A DNA stretch of 45,000 bases from Poteriospumella lacustris (GCA_008000375.1 SMOI01000222.1:1-45000), one strand, 5' to 3'. Counted from the first letter of the stretch, positions 17,421 through 25,240 are shown. A program made the numbers and translations. The notes: generated from the sequence alone by a model not told the origin.

Positions 17421-20400
17421 ATGACAGATCAAGAAAATTCCAAAAAAAGAAAAAAGAAAAAAAGCAAAGGAAGCTTACCTAAAACTGAAAATTTTGAGCA
17501 AGATCTTTTTGGTGAAGGTACAGACTCTAGAATATCAGAAAATTCAAATCCAAAAGAAATAGAGGGTAAGCTTAATTTAGACCAAGATAGCTCTGCAAGC
17601 AATAAAAAAGCTACGCCACCAAATTTATTTAATAGGCTTTTTAAATCCAATTTTTGGTTAAAAAACGCACCTATTCAAGATAATCATTCTGCCATTTCTG
17701 ACGAGCTAAATCCCTTTGACGAAAAAGAGTCTACATCTCTAAATGATGGTTTAGTAGATAATGCTGAGACTAATACTAATTTTAAAGATGACGTTTTTTC
17801 TAGTGAAAAAGAAAATGCTGAAGATGTTAAAAAATTACCTAAAGATTTCTTTTCTTTTGGCTTATTAAAATCTTCATCAAACATAGCTTTTTCAGAAGAT
17901 GAACAAGAGGATGCTTTTCAAGAAAATTTGACTACTAAAAATAAGGATGCGTTAAGTATTTACGGTACAGACATTACAAATTTAGCTCGTGAAGGAAAAT
18001 TGGATGAATGCTTTGGCCGTGAAGATGAGCTCGCAGAAATGATGGAAATTTTAGTTCGCCGACAAAAAAACAACCCTGTTTTAATAGGTGAAGCTGGTGT
18101 AGGTAAAACTGCAATAATAGAACTTTTTGCCACAAAATTAGTAAATAATAGCGTGCCATTTGTTCTAGAGGGACGATCAATTGTAAGTATTGATTTAGCA
18201 CGAATTATTGCTGGCTCAAGATATCGAGGTGAATTTGAGCTACGATTACAAAAAGTTCTTGATGAAATTATTCAGCACCCGCATATCATAATGTTTATAG
18301 ATGAAATTCACACGCTTAGCGGCGCCGGTGCTGCTGAAGGATCCTTAGATGCTGCAAATATTCTAAAACCAGCTCTTTCACGAAGTGGTTTTCAATGTAT
18401 TGGTGCTACTACAATTAAAGAATATCAAAAAATAGAAAAAGATCCCGCGTTAAATCGTCGCTTTCAGCCTATTAAGGTTAAGGAACCATCTATAGAGGAT
18501 ACTCTTAATATTTTATATGGGTTACGACCATCGATGGAAGCTTTTCATAACGTAAGTTTTTTACCTGGAACGTTAAGGCTTGCAGCTGAATTATCTTCAA
18601 GGTATATATACGACAGATTTTTACCAGATAAGGCTATTGATTTAGTTGATCGTGTTGCAGCGAAAGAAGTTTTAAAATCAACAACAATTAAATCTCAAAC
18701 TATTATTTCTTCAATTGTTGATGGAGCATTATTAAATTTAGGAAAACTAAAAAATGAATGCTATAGAAGAGGTGATCTTGCCAGTTTATACATTTTTCAA
18801 GAGGTTGAATTTGCTTATAGAAGATTTCTATTAGAGTGGGTTGAAAGTCCTTTAGCATTACCAGAAAATGAAGCGAAAGATAACTTTACACCATTAGCTG
18901 AGGATCTTTACAACAAAATTAGATTATCTATATTAAAGCATGTTGATGAATTACTTTTTGCTTCACCAGTATCAAAACAAAAAATAGAAGTAAAAGAAAA
19001 GGAAAAAAATCTTTCACCTAAAGCAAATAAAAATATTTTTTCTTCAATATTGATAGCGTTAGCTAATAAAAAGTTTGCTAAAAACTTTGCTCTTAAGAAA
19101 AGCTTATATCGTATATCACTTTATCTATTAGAAAATTATTTCTCTTACACCTCAGATGCTATCGCGCCTTTTGCAAAAACAGTTTCAAAAGAGTTTAAAC
19201 ATCTTGAGTTTCAAAACTATTTAATTTCGAAACCTAGCTCTGATTTTCTTTTAGAAGATACAGAAAAGTATGAGGAATTAAAAGTTTTACCAAGTGAAGT
19301 GGAAGAAACACGCTTAAAAACGTATTTCAATTTTTTACAAGATTTAAAGCCATTAGTTCGACAAGGGCTTATTGAAAGTTTAACTAAATCAGGTAATTTT
19401 AAGCTATCAGAAAAAGAAGCGCAAAACATATATTCGCTTTTAGGCTTTTTTAGCCAGGATATTAAAAATAACTTACTTGCTCAACTAGAAGAAAATGCTA
19501 CATTTAAGTCTGTTCGTCAAGAGGGAAATATTACATCATTAAAGCATGAAATAAGTGCAGAGGATATTCGTGACCTTGTTTCTAACTTAACGGGAATTCC
19601 TTTAAAATCCATTTCAAATGATGAGTCAAAACGCTTATTAAATTTAGAAGAAGAGTTACATAAGCGCGTAATTGGTCAAGAAGCAGCTGTTTCCGCAATT
19701 GCTAAGGCTGTTCGAAGATCTCGCTTAGGAATTCAAAACCCGAATAGACCAATAGCAAGTTTTATGTTTTGTGGACCTACAGGTGTTGGTAAGACAGAGG
19801 TTACAAAAGCTTTAGCTGTTTCCCTTTTTGGTTCTGAAAGTGATATGATCCGTTTTGATATGTCAGAATTTATGGAGAAATTTACAGTTTCTCGACTTAT
19901 TGGATCGCCTCCCGGATACGTTGGCTATGAAGAAGGTGGTCAGTTAACAGACGGTGTGCGACGTAAGCCATATTCTGTAGTGCTTTTTGATGAAGTTGAA
20001 AAAGCTCATCCTGAAATTTTAAATATTCTATTACAAATTCTGGAAGATGGCCGATTAACAGACACTCAAAAAAGGTTAATACCATTTGAAAATACTGTTA
20101 TTATAATGACTTCAAATGCAGGTGCGTCAGAAATTCAAAACTTATTAAAAGATGAATTAAACAAAGAAAAAAGTGATATATTAGAAACAGAAGCTAAAAC
20201 TCGAAATTCATCGGTGTTCTTAGATCCGTATGCTGGAAGTTTAGAGTTTTTTGAATCTCCAATTCAGCTTAATTACATCGAAGACTTACAAAATAGGCTT
20301 TCAAATGAATTAAAAGATTCTTATCGTGGTTTAAAATCCTCACAACTATTAGAAAAAGGTAATGATAAGAAAAGCTTAGATAAAAAAAGTACGCCATCAA

Positions 20401-20795
20401 ATGAAAACTCTTCCTTAAAAGAAGCTGTACTAAATAGGCTAAGTACAATATTTTTACCAGAATTTTTAAATAGGTTAGATGATATTGTAATTTTTAAACC
20501 TCTATCTCAAAAAGAGATTCGATTAATTTGTAATATTATGATTCAGCAACTTGTGAAACGTTTGGAAACAAAACAAGTAAAACTAAAAGTAGAAGAAAAT
20601 GTTAAAACGAAGCTATCTTTCGATGCGTATAACCCAGTATTTGGTGCTCGCCCATTACGTCGAATGATAACAAAATTTGTTGAAGATTTAGTTTCAGAGT
20701 TCTTATTAAAAAATTCTAGAAATCAAGAAAAAACATTTACGTCCTTAAGAATTTTTATTAATGATAATGAAACAATTGAAGCAGAAGAGATTTAG
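17421..20795 (+). CDS. clpC: Clp protease ATPase ClpC without its N-domain
   Basis: Hsp100 unfoldase that feeds proteins to the stromal Clp protease. AAA+ module 1 has Walker A GEAGVGKT (residues 223-230) and Walker B IIMFIDE (289-295); module 2 has GPTGVGKT (785-792) and VVLFDE (853-858), plus the C-terminal sensor region GARPLRRMI. At 1124 aa it is about 300 residues longer than usual ClpC. The double N-domain that normally starts ClpC is missing. In its place are about 175 residues of charged, low-complexity sequence beginning with a Lys-rich run; further additions lie around residues 500-680 and 920-990. A separate gene at 41264 encodes an N-domain-like protein, so the two probably act together (inference). 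A split like this is known in ochrophyte plastids. Confidence 0.95.
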   Translation: MTDQENSKKRKKKKSKGSLPKTENFEQDLFGEGTDSRISENSNPKEIEGKLNLDQDSSASNKKATPPNLFNRLFKSNFWLKNAPIQDNHSAISDELNPFDEKESTSLNDGLVDNAETNTNFKDDVFSSEKENAEDVKKLPKDFFSFGLLKSSSNIAFSEDEQEDAFQENLTTKNKDALSIYGTDITNLAREGKLDECFGREDELAEMMEILVRRQKNNPVLIGEAGVGKTAIIELFATKLVNNSVPFVLEGRSIVSIDLARIIAGSRYRGEFELRLQKVLDEIIQHPHIIMFIDEIHTLSGAGAAEGSLDAANILKPALSRSGFQCIGATTIKEYQKIEKDPALNRRFQPIKVKEPSIEDTLNILYGLRPSMEAFHNVSFLPGTLRLAAELSSRYIYDRFLPDKAIDLVDRVAAKEVLKSTTIKSQTIISSIVDGALLNLGKLKNECYRRGDLASLYIFQEVEFAYRRFLLEWVESPLALPENEAKDNFTPLAEDLYNKIRLSILKHVDELLFASPVSKQKIEVKEKEKNLSPKANKNIFSSILIALANKKFAKNFALKKSLYRISLYLLENYFSYTSDAIAPFAKTVSKEFKHLEFQNYLISKPSSDFLLEDTEKYEELKVLPSEVEETRLKTYFNFLQDLKPLVRQGLIESLTKSGNFKLSEKEAQNIYSLLGFFSQDIKNNLLAQLEENATFKSVRQEGNITSLKHEISAEDIRDLVSNLTGIPLKSISNDESKRLLNLEEELHKRVIGQEAAVSAIAKAVRRSRLGIQNPNRPIASFMFCGPTGVGKTEVTKALAVSLFGSESDMIRFDMSEFMEKFTVSRLIGSPPGYVGYEEGGQLTDGVRRKPYSVVLFDEVEKAHPEILNILLQILEDGRLTDTQKRLIPFENTVIIMTSNAGASEIQNLLKDELNKEKSDILETEAKTRNSSVFLDPYAGSLEFFESPIQLNYIEDLQNRLSNELKDSYRGLKSSQLLEKGNDKKSLDKKSTPSNENSSLKEAVLNRLSTIFLPEFLNRLDDIVIFKPLSQKEIRLICNIMIQQLVKRLETKQVKLKVEENVKTKLSFDAYNPVFGARPLRRMITKFVEDLVSEFLLKNSRNQEKTFTSLRIFINDNETIEAEEI

Positions 20796-20804
20796 CTTAA
20801 ATTC

Positions 20805-20836
20805 GAGAGTTGGTAGCTTTTAAGCTACCAACTCTC
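20805..20836. terminator. Perfect hairpin after clpC
   Basis: GAGAGTTGGTAGCTT (20805-20819) is repeated inverted at 20822-20836 with only two bases between, so a real stem of about 13-14 bp is expected. It begins ten bases after the clpC stop and ends one base before trnF. It could be a terminator or a 3'-end stabiliser. Confidence 0.65.
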
Positions 20837-20837
20837 A

Positions 20838-20910
20838 GCCAAGATAGCTCAGTTGGTAGAGTAGTGGACTGAAAATCCTCGTGTCACCAGTTCAAATCTG
20901 GTTCTTGGCA
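20838..20910 (+). tRNA. trnF(gaa): tRNA-Phe (GAA)
   Basis: Acceptor GCCAAGA pairs with TCTTGGC; anticodon loop CTGAAAA gives GAA; the T-arm is CCAGT-type with TTCAAAT. It is followed 26 bases later by trnW. Confidence 0.95.
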
Positions 20911-20936
20911 TGTGATAAACCTTTATCCTAGGCTAA

Positions 20937-21009
20937 GCGCCCTTAATTCAGTTGGTAGAATGCAAGTCTCCAAAACTTGTTGCCGAAGGTTCAAATCCTT
21001 CAGGGCGCG
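20937..21009 (+). tRNA. trnW(cca): tRNA-Trp (CCA)
   Basis: Acceptor GCGCCCT pairs with AGGGCGC; anticodon stem CAAGT/ACTTG with loop CTCCAAA gives CCA, which reads UGG only. This fits the standard code, with TGG used for Trp in the neighbouring genes. Confidence 0.95.
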
Positions 21010-21115
21010 TACCGGAGGTAATTAATCATGTTAAGAGTTTTTGGCAAGCAGTCACTATTTCTTTTTTTTTTAAGATATCTGAAAAGATAAAATCTAAACG
21101 CTTATACATTAATTT

Positions 21116-21541
21116 ATGGCAAAAAAAATTAAAGCATTTGTTAAGTTGGCCTTACCTGCAGGTAAGGTAAATCCAGCTCCGCCAGTTGGTCCAGCGTTAG
21201 GTCAACATGGTGTTAATATTGCACAATTTTGTAAAGAATATAACGCTAGAACTGCCGATAAAATAGGTCTAATTATACCAGTAAAAATTACCATTTTTGA
21301 GGATAAATCCTATACCTTTGTTTTAAAATCACCTCCAGCTTCAGTGCTTTTGGCTAAAGCAGCAAACATAAAAAAAGGAGCTACTCAGCCAAACCGAGAA
21401 AAGGTTGGTCGAGTTAAGGCTGAGCAAATAAAAGAAATTGCTTTAATTAAATTTAATGATTTAAATACAAAAGATTTAAAAAAAGCAATCTCAATTATTG
21501 AAGGAACTGCAAAAAGTATGGGCCTTTTAATAGAAGAATAG
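21116..21541 (+). CDS. rpl11: 50S ribosomal protein L11
   Basis: uL11 forms the base of the GTPase-associated stalk. It reads [43 protein letters not shown] near residues 4-46, then the C-terminal rRNA-binding part with [24 protein letters not shown]. At 141 aa it is complete. It starts the rpl11-rpl1-rpl12 cluster. Confidence 0.97.
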   Translation: MAKKIKAFVKLALPAGKVNPAPPVGPALGQHGVNIAQFCKEYNARTADKIGLIIPVKITIFEDKSYTFVLKSPPASVLLAKAANIKKGATQPNREKVGRVKAEQIKEIALIKFNDLNTKDLKKAISIIEGTAKSMGLLIEE

Positions 21542-21547
21542 AAAATT

Positions 21548-22240
21548 ATGAAAAAACTATCAAAACGTCTTAGTATTTTAAAATCTTTAATTAAAAAAGA
21601 TGCTTATCCTATCTCAGATGCTGTAGCTTTATTAAAAAATTTTCAAACAGCTAAATTTTCTGAATCTGTTGAAGCACATATTTCTTTAAATTTAAATCCA
21701 AAATATCCAAACCAGCAATTACGAGCTAGCTTTATTTTACCGAATGGGACTGGAAAAGAGCTAAAAATTGCTGTTTTAACTCAAAATGAAGATATCCAAA
21801 GTGCTTTAGATTTTGGAGCTACAATTGCAGGCTTTGAAAGCCTTTTAGACGATATTAGCAAAGGAATTATTACTTTTGATGTTTTAATTACAACTCCTCA
21901 ATTAATGCCAAAATTAGCGAAATTTGGTAAAATTTTAGGTCCAAAATCTTTAATGCCTTCTCCAAAAGCGGGTACCGTTACCACAAATTTAAAAGAAACA
22001 ATTCAAGAATTTAAAAAAGGTAAAGTTGAGTATCGATGTGATAAAACTGGAATAGTGCATTTAATTTTTGGTAAAACATCCTTTTCAAAAGAGTTTTTAG
22101 AGCAAAACTTAAAAGCTATTTATGATTCAATTGAAAAAAATAAACCTAGTAATCTAAAAGGGAAATATTTTGATTCTTTTTATATTTGTACTACAATGAG
22201 CCCATCTATTCGCCTAGATTTAACATCATTTAAGCTATAA
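21548..22240 (+). CDS. rpl1: 50S ribosomal protein L1
   Basis: uL1 forms the mobile stalk that guides deacylated tRNA out of the E-site. Conserved segments include FSESVEAHISLNLNPKYPNQQLRASFILPNGTGKEL, LGPKSLMPSPKAGTVTTNL (the L1 signature), and EYRCDKTGIVHLIFGKTSF. At 230 aa it is full length. It lies six bases after rpl11. Confidence 0.97.
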   Translation: MKKLSKRLSILKSLIKKDAYPISDAVALLKNFQTAKFSESVEAHISLNLNPKYPNQQLRASFILPNGTGKELKIAVLTQNEDIQSALDFGATIAGFESLLDDISKGIITFDVLITTPQLMPKLAKFGKILGPKSLMPSPKAGTVTTNLKETIQEFKKGKVEYRCDKTGIVHLIFGKTSFSKEFLEQNLKAIYDSIEKNKPSNLKGKYFDSFYICTTMSPSIRLDLTSFKL

Positions 22241-22302
22241 GATGTTGACGATTACCCAAAATATCGATATATTTTAAATAATGTATTTAATTAACTAACT
22301 TT

Positions 22303-22698
22303 ATGGTAACAAAAATTTCTGCTATTATTGAAAGCTTAAAATCTCTTACTTTGCTTGAGGCTACAGAACTAGTTAAAGAAATTGAAAAAATTTTTGATGT
22401 TAGTGCCTCAACGCAAGTTAGCGTTTCAACCCCAATTAACCTGGAGACTGCGCCAAGCACGGTATCGCAAGCTTCAGAAGAAAAGACATCCTTTGATGTA
22501 GTTCTAATAGATGTACCGGCAGATAAAAAAATTGCTATTCTAAAAGTTGTTCGCACGGTAACTGGTCTTGGATTAAAAGAATCTAAAGATATTGTTGATA
22601 ATATCCCAAAAACTGTTAAAGAAGGGGCTACTAAAGATGAGTCACAAACAATTAAAAAAGATCTAGAAGCTGCTGGTGCAAAAGTTGAAATTAAATAA
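22303..22698 (+). CDS. rpl12: 50S ribosomal protein L7/L12
   Basis: bL12 dimers form the flexible stalk that recruits translation factors. There is an N-terminal dimerisation helix (IIESLKSLTLLEATELVKEIEKIFDV), an Ala/Thr/Ser-rich hinge at residues 42-65, and the C-terminal domain with FDVVLIDVPADKKIAILKVVRTVTGLGLKESKDIVD ending in AAGAKVEIK. At 131 aa it is complete. It ends the rpl11 cluster and is followed by the longest gap in the window. Confidence 0.96.
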   Translation: MVTKISAIIESLKSLTLLEATELVKEIEKIFDVSASTQVSVSTPINLETAPSTVSQASEEKTSFDVVLIDVPADKKIAILKVVRTVTGLGLKESKDIVDNIPKTVKEGATKDESQTIKKDLEAAGAKVEIK

Positions 22699-22770
22699 AA
22701 ACTTAGGCTACCAGCTTTGACACCATTTTTTAACTTATACTGAATACTTTAGCTATTCTAATTTTTTTAT

Positions 22771-22807
22771 TAATTTTTAAAGCAATTATTCATTGCTTTA
22801 AAAATTA
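22771..22807. terminator. Hairpin downstream of rpl12
   Basis: TAATTTTTAAAGCAA (22771-22785) pairs perfectly with 22793-22807 across a 7-base loop. Its position about 70 bases after rpl12, in a convergent gap, suits a terminator or 3'-end stabiliser. Confidence 0.6.
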
Positions 22808-22849
22808 GCTTCATGAAGCTAGTTTACATGTAAAATACATCGATCTAGC
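22806..22849. repeat. Cluster of palindromes
   Basis: Immediately after the hairpin come a 16-base perfect palindrome TAGCTTCATGAAGCTA (22806-22821) and a 12-base one TTTACATGTAAA (22823-22834), and GCTAG (22818-22822) pairs with CTAGC (22845-22849). It might be a protein-binding site or part of a folded RNA; its function is unknown. Confidence 0.6.
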
Positions 22850-22940
22850 AAAATAAATTTATAATTTTATGTAAAAATTTATTAAAAAGTTACTTCAATA
22901 TTTTAAAGCTAAGTTTTAGTAATAACTCATATAAATTAAA

Positions 22941-22986
22941 GACGCACATAGGTTAGCATTGCCCTTCGGGGCAATGCACAGGCGTT
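22941..22986. ncRNA. Candidate structured RNA element with a UUCG hairpin
   Basis: GCATTGCCC (22956-22964) pairs perfectly with 22969-22977 around the very stable loop TTCG. ACGC (22942-22945) can pair with GCGT (22982-22985) to close an outer helix. The GC content stands out sharply from the AT-rich surroundings. It may be a small RNA, a processing signal or a terminator for either neighbour; strand is undetermined. Confidence 0.4.
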
Positions 22987-23031
22987 GTAATTTTTTGATA
23001 AGCACTATAATCACCAATTAAGCTGAATTTT

Positions 23032-23391
23032 TTAGTTAATGTTTTTTGCGTTATGTGCAAAAATTATGGCCAATCCCATCTCTCCACCACTTAATATAAA
23101 AATTCCACCTAAAATATAGCACCAAACTTGAAAAGCTACTTTCGCTTCAGGATTTGAAGTTTTAATAGCACAATATGATGTTATCAGCGCTCCAAAGCAA
23201 GAGCTACCTCTAGCAGCCGCTACAGCTCTTGATCGAACTGGTAGGGTTGAATTCATAGATGTAAAAAAACATTCCTGAATATCTATAGTTGCTCCTAAAA
23301 TAGAAACAGCCCAAGATGTTTTTTTGATAAATTTTTTGATAAATGGACTTTTTGTAATTCTTTGAACCCATTGAATAATAGTTCTTCTCAT
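23032..23391 (-). CDS. Hypothetical membrane protein (119 aa)
   Basis: I do not recognise this protein. It has a basic N-terminus (residues 1-25 with many Lys/Arg and no acidic residue), a weakly hydrophobic stretch near 26-38, a small-residue stretch at 57-75 (AVAAARGSSCFGALITSYC), and a clear membrane segment near 86-112 (AFQVWCYILGGIFILSGGEM). Four cysteines (41, 65, 74, 91) are spread through it. It lies downstream of acpP on the same strand, 83 bases apart, and may be co-transcribed. Its base composition looks less AT-rich than its neighbours. I compared it by eye with SecG, SecE, FtrB, Ycf60 and ATP synthase subunit c, and none fits. Length and clean frame favour a real gene. Confidence 0.6.
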   Translation of the reverse strand: MRRTIIQWVQRITKSPFIKKFIKKTSWAVSILGATIDIQECFFTSMNSTLPVRSRAVAAARGSSCFGALITSYCAIKTSNPEAKVAFQVWCYILGGIFILSGGEMGLAIIFAHNAKNIN

Positions 23392-23464
23392 AATTTTAAT
23401 AAAAATGATTAATAATAACGTTTACTTTTTTATTGTTTCTTAAATAATAAATACAAATGATAAT

Positions 23465-23492
23465 GTTGGTAATTTTAGAAAATTTTACCAAC
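23465..23492. terminator. Hairpin enclosing the acpP stop codon
   Basis: GTTGGTAA (23465-23472) pairs with TTACCAAC (23485-23492), with additional TTTT/AAAA pairing possible inside. The leftward acpP stop (23475-23477) lies between the arms. Confidence 0.5.
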
Positions 23493-23882
23493 TTTTTCAT
23501 TAGTAGTAGAGTTTTCGATTTTTAATGTTGATACTGGTAAATTTTGTAATTTTAGCTTGTTTTCAACTTCAACTAAAACTTGATAAATTGCATCAAAAAG
23601 ATCCTCTACTAGAATAATTTTGCTTAATTTATCTGTTGGAATAACAGTATTAGTTACTTTTATAGAAGATTTAAAAAATTCTTCAAAATTAAGTAGCATT
23701 GCAACAATATCAACAGAATCTGCATCATATTCATCTAATAAACTTAAGTTCATATTAATAGATTCTATATCTGTAGAATCTAATTGTTTGTTAATTACTT
23801 GTTTTACAAGATTTTCTAATTCCTCTTTACTTATGCTTTCTAATGCCCACTTTGATTTCCATTCTTTTGTTAAATTTGTCAT
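23475..23882 (-). CDS. acpP: Acyl carrier protein
   Basis: ACP carries the growing acyl chain in type II fatty-acid synthesis through a phosphopantetheine on a conserved Ser. Helix 1 (ELENLVKQVINKQLD), the attachment motif DEYDADSVDIVAMLLNFEEFF and the C-terminal helix (VEDLFDAIYQVL) match the family. The usual GADSLD has become DADSVD, but the Ser and both Asp remain. I chose ATG 23882 (135 aa); a start at 23924 adds 14 hydrophobic residues. The N-terminal lead and a C-terminal tail after the ACP fold are longer than the usual 80-90 aa. It is transcribed towards the unknown ORF. Confidence 0.88.
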   Translation of the reverse strand: MTNLTKEWKSKWALESISKEELENLVKQVINKQLDSTDIESINMNLSLLDEYDADSVDIVAMLLNFEEFFKSSIKVTNTVIPTDKLSKIILVEDLFDAIYQVLVEVENKLKLQNLPVSTLKIENSTTNEKVGKIF

Positions 23883-23963
23883 AATATTTTTTTTGATTAT
23901 AATACTAAATATCATCAATTGCATCCCCTCAAACTTTTCACTATTTAATTATACTAAAATATG

Positions 23964-23992
23964 TTGACAGAAAACAAGATTAAAGATATATT
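23964..23992 (+). promoter_or_regulatory. Near-consensus promoter for trnP
   Basis: A perfect TTGACA (23964-23969) is 17 bases from TATATT (23987-23992). The predicted start near 23999 lies about 15 bases upstream of trnP(UGG). It indicates use of the bacterial-type polymerase with a sigma70-like factor. Confidence 0.7.
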
Positions 23993-24013
23993 ATTTTAAA
24001 ATAATGCAAGTTA

Positions 24014-24087
24014 CGGGATGTAGCGCAGCTTGGTAGCGCATCTGCTTTGGGAGCAGAGGGTCGTAGGTTCAACTCCTACCATTCCGA
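24014..24087 (+). tRNA. trnP(ugg): tRNA-Pro (UGG)
   Basis: Acceptor CGGGATG with CATTCCG (one G-T pair), anticodon stem TCTGC/GCAGA with loop TTTGGGA (anticodon TGG), and T-arm GTAGG-TTCAACT-CCTAC. It points away from the block of leftward tRNAs that follows. Confidence 0.95.
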
Positions 24088-24115
24088 TTTTGAGTTTTAA
24101 ATTTTAAAGTTAGAG

Positions 24116-24188
24116 TACCCCTAAGGGAATTCGAATCCCTGTTACTTCCGTGAAAGGGAAGTGTCCTGAGCCACTAGACGATGGGGGC
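24116..24188 (-). tRNA. trnE(uuc): tRNA-Glu (UUC)
   Basis: The reverse strand reads GCCCCCATCGTCTAGTGG at the 5' end, anticodon loop CTTTCAC (anticodon TTC), and T-arm CAGGG-TTCGAAT-CCCT. The acceptor stem has one C-A mismatch at pair 6-67. This tRNA also serves haem synthesis in many plastids. Confidence 0.94.
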
Positions 24189-24211
24189 AATTATTATTAT
24201 TTTCTTTACAA

Positions 24212-24240
24212 ATTATATAAAGTTCGGAAAATATTGTCAA
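24212..24240 (-). promoter_or_regulatory. Perfect consensus promoter for trnE
   Basis: On the reverse strand, TTGACA (24240-24235) and TATAAT (24217-24212) are both perfect and exactly 17 bases apart. The start would lie about 15-20 bases before trnE(UUC). Confidence 0.8.
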
Positions 24241-24264
24241 GTACGTAAAGCTATTTTTTAAAAA

Positions 24265-24336
24265 TGGGTTACCTGGGGATCGAACCCAGAACTTACCGGT
24301 TAAAAGCCGAGTACTCTACCATTGAGTTAGTAGCCC
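24265..24336 (-). tRNA. trnK(uuu): tRNA-Lys (UUU)
   Basis: The reverse strand shows anticodon stem TCGGC/ACCGG-type with loop CTTTTAA (anticodon TTT) and T-arm CTGGG-TTCGATC-CCCAG. The acceptor GGGCTAC against GTAACCC has a C-A mismatch at pair 4-69. There is no intron or matK. Confidence 0.94.
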
Positions 24337-24445
24337 GTTTTTTTAGGATAGTTTTAAATACCATAACTATATTATATAATTTAAAATTTTTTTTTTGTCT
24401 ACTATTTTGGTTGTATAGATTAAGAACATTACAAATTATAAAATA

Positions 24446-24519
24446 CGGGACCGACGGGGCTCGAACCCGCAACTTCCGCCGTGACAGGGCGGTACTCTAA
24501 CCAATTGAACTACGATCCC
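24446..24519 (-). tRNA. trnD(guc): tRNA-Asp (GUC)
   Basis: The reverse strand has acceptor GGGATCG with CGGTCCC, anticodon stem CCGCC/GGCGG with loop CTGTCAC (anticodon GTC) and T-loop TTCGAGC. It is part of the leftward tRNA block. Confidence 0.95.
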
Positions 24520-24522
24520 AAA

Positions 24523-24611
24523 AGGGGAAAAAGGGATTCGAACCCTTGGTGCAAAAAAGTATGCACAATAGATTAGCAATCTATCGCAATCGACCACTCT
24601 GCCATTTCCCC
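24523..24611 (-). tRNA. trnS(gcu): tRNA-Ser (GCU)
   Basis: The reverse strand has acceptor GGGGAAA with TTTCCCC, anticodon stem ATAGA/TCTAT with loop TTGCTAA (anticodon GCT), and the long variable arm of class II tRNAs (TGTGCA...TGCAC). It starts four bases from trnD. Confidence 0.95.
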
Positions 24612-24615
24612 TTTT

Positions 24616-24689
24616 TGACTCAGGTTGGAATTGAACCAACGACCTGGGGCTTATGAGTCCCCCGCTCTTACCTTCTGAGCTACAGAGCC
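24616..24689 (-). tRNA. trnM(cau): tRNA-Met (CAU), probably elongator
   Basis: The reverse strand begins GGCTCTGTAGCTCAG, has anticodon loop CTCATAA (CAT) and T-arm GTTGG-TTCAATT-CCAAC. The acceptor has a T-T mismatch at pair 6-67. It lacks initiator features (mismatched 1-72 pair, three G-C pairs beside the loop), so I call it the elongator. Confidence 0.88.
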
Positions 24690-24747
24690 TTTTTAATTAT
24701 TATAGCGTTTATTTATTACAAGATCAAGATACGGTATGCTTTTGCAT

Positions 24748-24819
24748 TTGGGAGGGTAGGAATCGAACCTACGAATAATGGAGTCAAAGTCCATTGCCTT
24801 ACCGCTTGGCGACATCCCA
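24748..24819 (-). tRNA. trnQ(uug): tRNA-Gln (UUG)
   Basis: The reverse strand begins TGGGATGTCGCCAAGCGG, has anticodon loop CTTTGAC (anticodon TTG) between TGGA-type arms and T-arm GTAGG-TTCGATT-CCTAC. The acceptor has a T-C mismatch at pair 6-67. Confidence 0.94.
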
Positions 24820-24831
24820 TTTCTATATAGA

Positions 24832-24904
24832 TGAGCAAGGAGGGATTCGAACCCCCGACTCCGTAGTTCGTAGCCACGTACTCTGGCCACTGAGTTACAT
24901 GCCC
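24832..24904 (-). tRNA. trnR(acg): tRNA-Arg (ACG)
   Basis: The reverse strand has anticodon stem CGTGG/CTACG with loop CTACGAA (anticodon ACG) and T-loop TTCGAAT. The acceptor GGGCATG/CTTGCTC has a T-T mismatch at 6-67. Position-34 A is normally converted to inosine to read CGN codons. Confidence 0.94.
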
Positions 24905-24946
24905 ATTATAAAGCATCTTTCTTGATACGATATATTAAAGCTTAAA

Positions 24947-24987
24947 TTTTGAATAAAAATTGCTTTGTCATCAATTTTTACTCAAAA
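24947..24987. terminator. Hairpin over the rps16 stop codon
   Basis: Sixteen bases at 24947-24962 pair with 24972-24987 with a single mismatch and a 9-base loop. The rps16 stop (24978-24980) is within one arm. It probably marks the 3' end of the ycf19/rps16 transcript. Confidence 0.55.
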
Positions 24988-25214
24988 GTGTAATATTTTT
25001 TAATCAGATGTCGAACAGTATTTGTAGGGCTTGCACCATTTTTTAAGTAAAAAAGAAGACGATCTTTTTTCAAGTGCAATAATTTTTTAAATGGATCATA
25101 ATAACCAAGATCCTCAATGCTTTTACCATCTCTTTTTGCTAGGTTTAGCATAAGTACTAATTTATAAAAGGCTTTCTTTTTTCTTCCAAGTCTTTTTAAT
25201 CGAATTTTTAACAT
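24978..25214 (-). CDS. rps16: 30S ribosomal protein S16
   Basis: bS16 is a small-subunit assembly protein. It reads MLKIRLKRLGRKKKAFYKLVLM, then the typical EDLGYYDPFKK and RLLFYLKNGASPTNTVRHLIKKY. At 78 aa it is full length with no intron. It lies between the tRNA block and ycf19, on the same strand as both. Confidence 0.96.
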   Translation of the reverse strand: MLKIRLKRLGRKKKAFYKLVLMLNLAKRDGKSIEDLGYYDPFKKLLHLKKDRLLFYLKNGASPTNTVRHLIKKYYTFE

Positions 25215-25215
25215 A

Positions 25216-25240
25216 AAATATGTAAGTAAATATGTAAGTA
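25216..25240. repeat. Two tandem copies of a 12-base unit
   Basis: AAATATGTAAGT occurs twice head to tail just upstream of the rps16 start codon. It looks like a small slippage duplication. Confidence 0.7.

Larger units (their letters stand above)
22699..23031. other. 333-base gap between rpl12 and the unknown ORF
   Basis: No convincing ORF or tRNA is present. The gap separates two converging genes and contains three notable structures: a 15-bp hairpin (22771-22807), a run of short palindromes (22806-22849) and a GC-rich hairpin with a UUCG loop (22956-22977). I found none of the conserved motifs of tmRNA, SRP RNA or RNase P RNA by eye. Confidence 0.7.

Noticed and set aside
20952-21170. Open frame starting in trnW and entering rpl11
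   Set aside because: Its first part is tRNA sequence and its end overlaps rpl11 in another frame.
22941-22986. tmRNA, SRP RNA or RNase P RNA
   Set aside because: I looked for a tRNA-like end with a tag frame, the GGAAGNAGCC-type SRP loop and the GAGGAAAGUCC-type P4 helix and saw none. The hairpin is kept only as an unidentified element.
24616-24689. Initiator Met tRNA
   Set aside because: The 1-72 pair is a normal G-C and the anticodon stem lacks the three G-C pairs of initiators, so it is called elongator.
24264-24916. Short open frames across the tRNA block
   Set aside because: They are read through trnK, trnD, trnS, trnQ and trnR(ACG) sequences; the tRNA folds explain the conservation.
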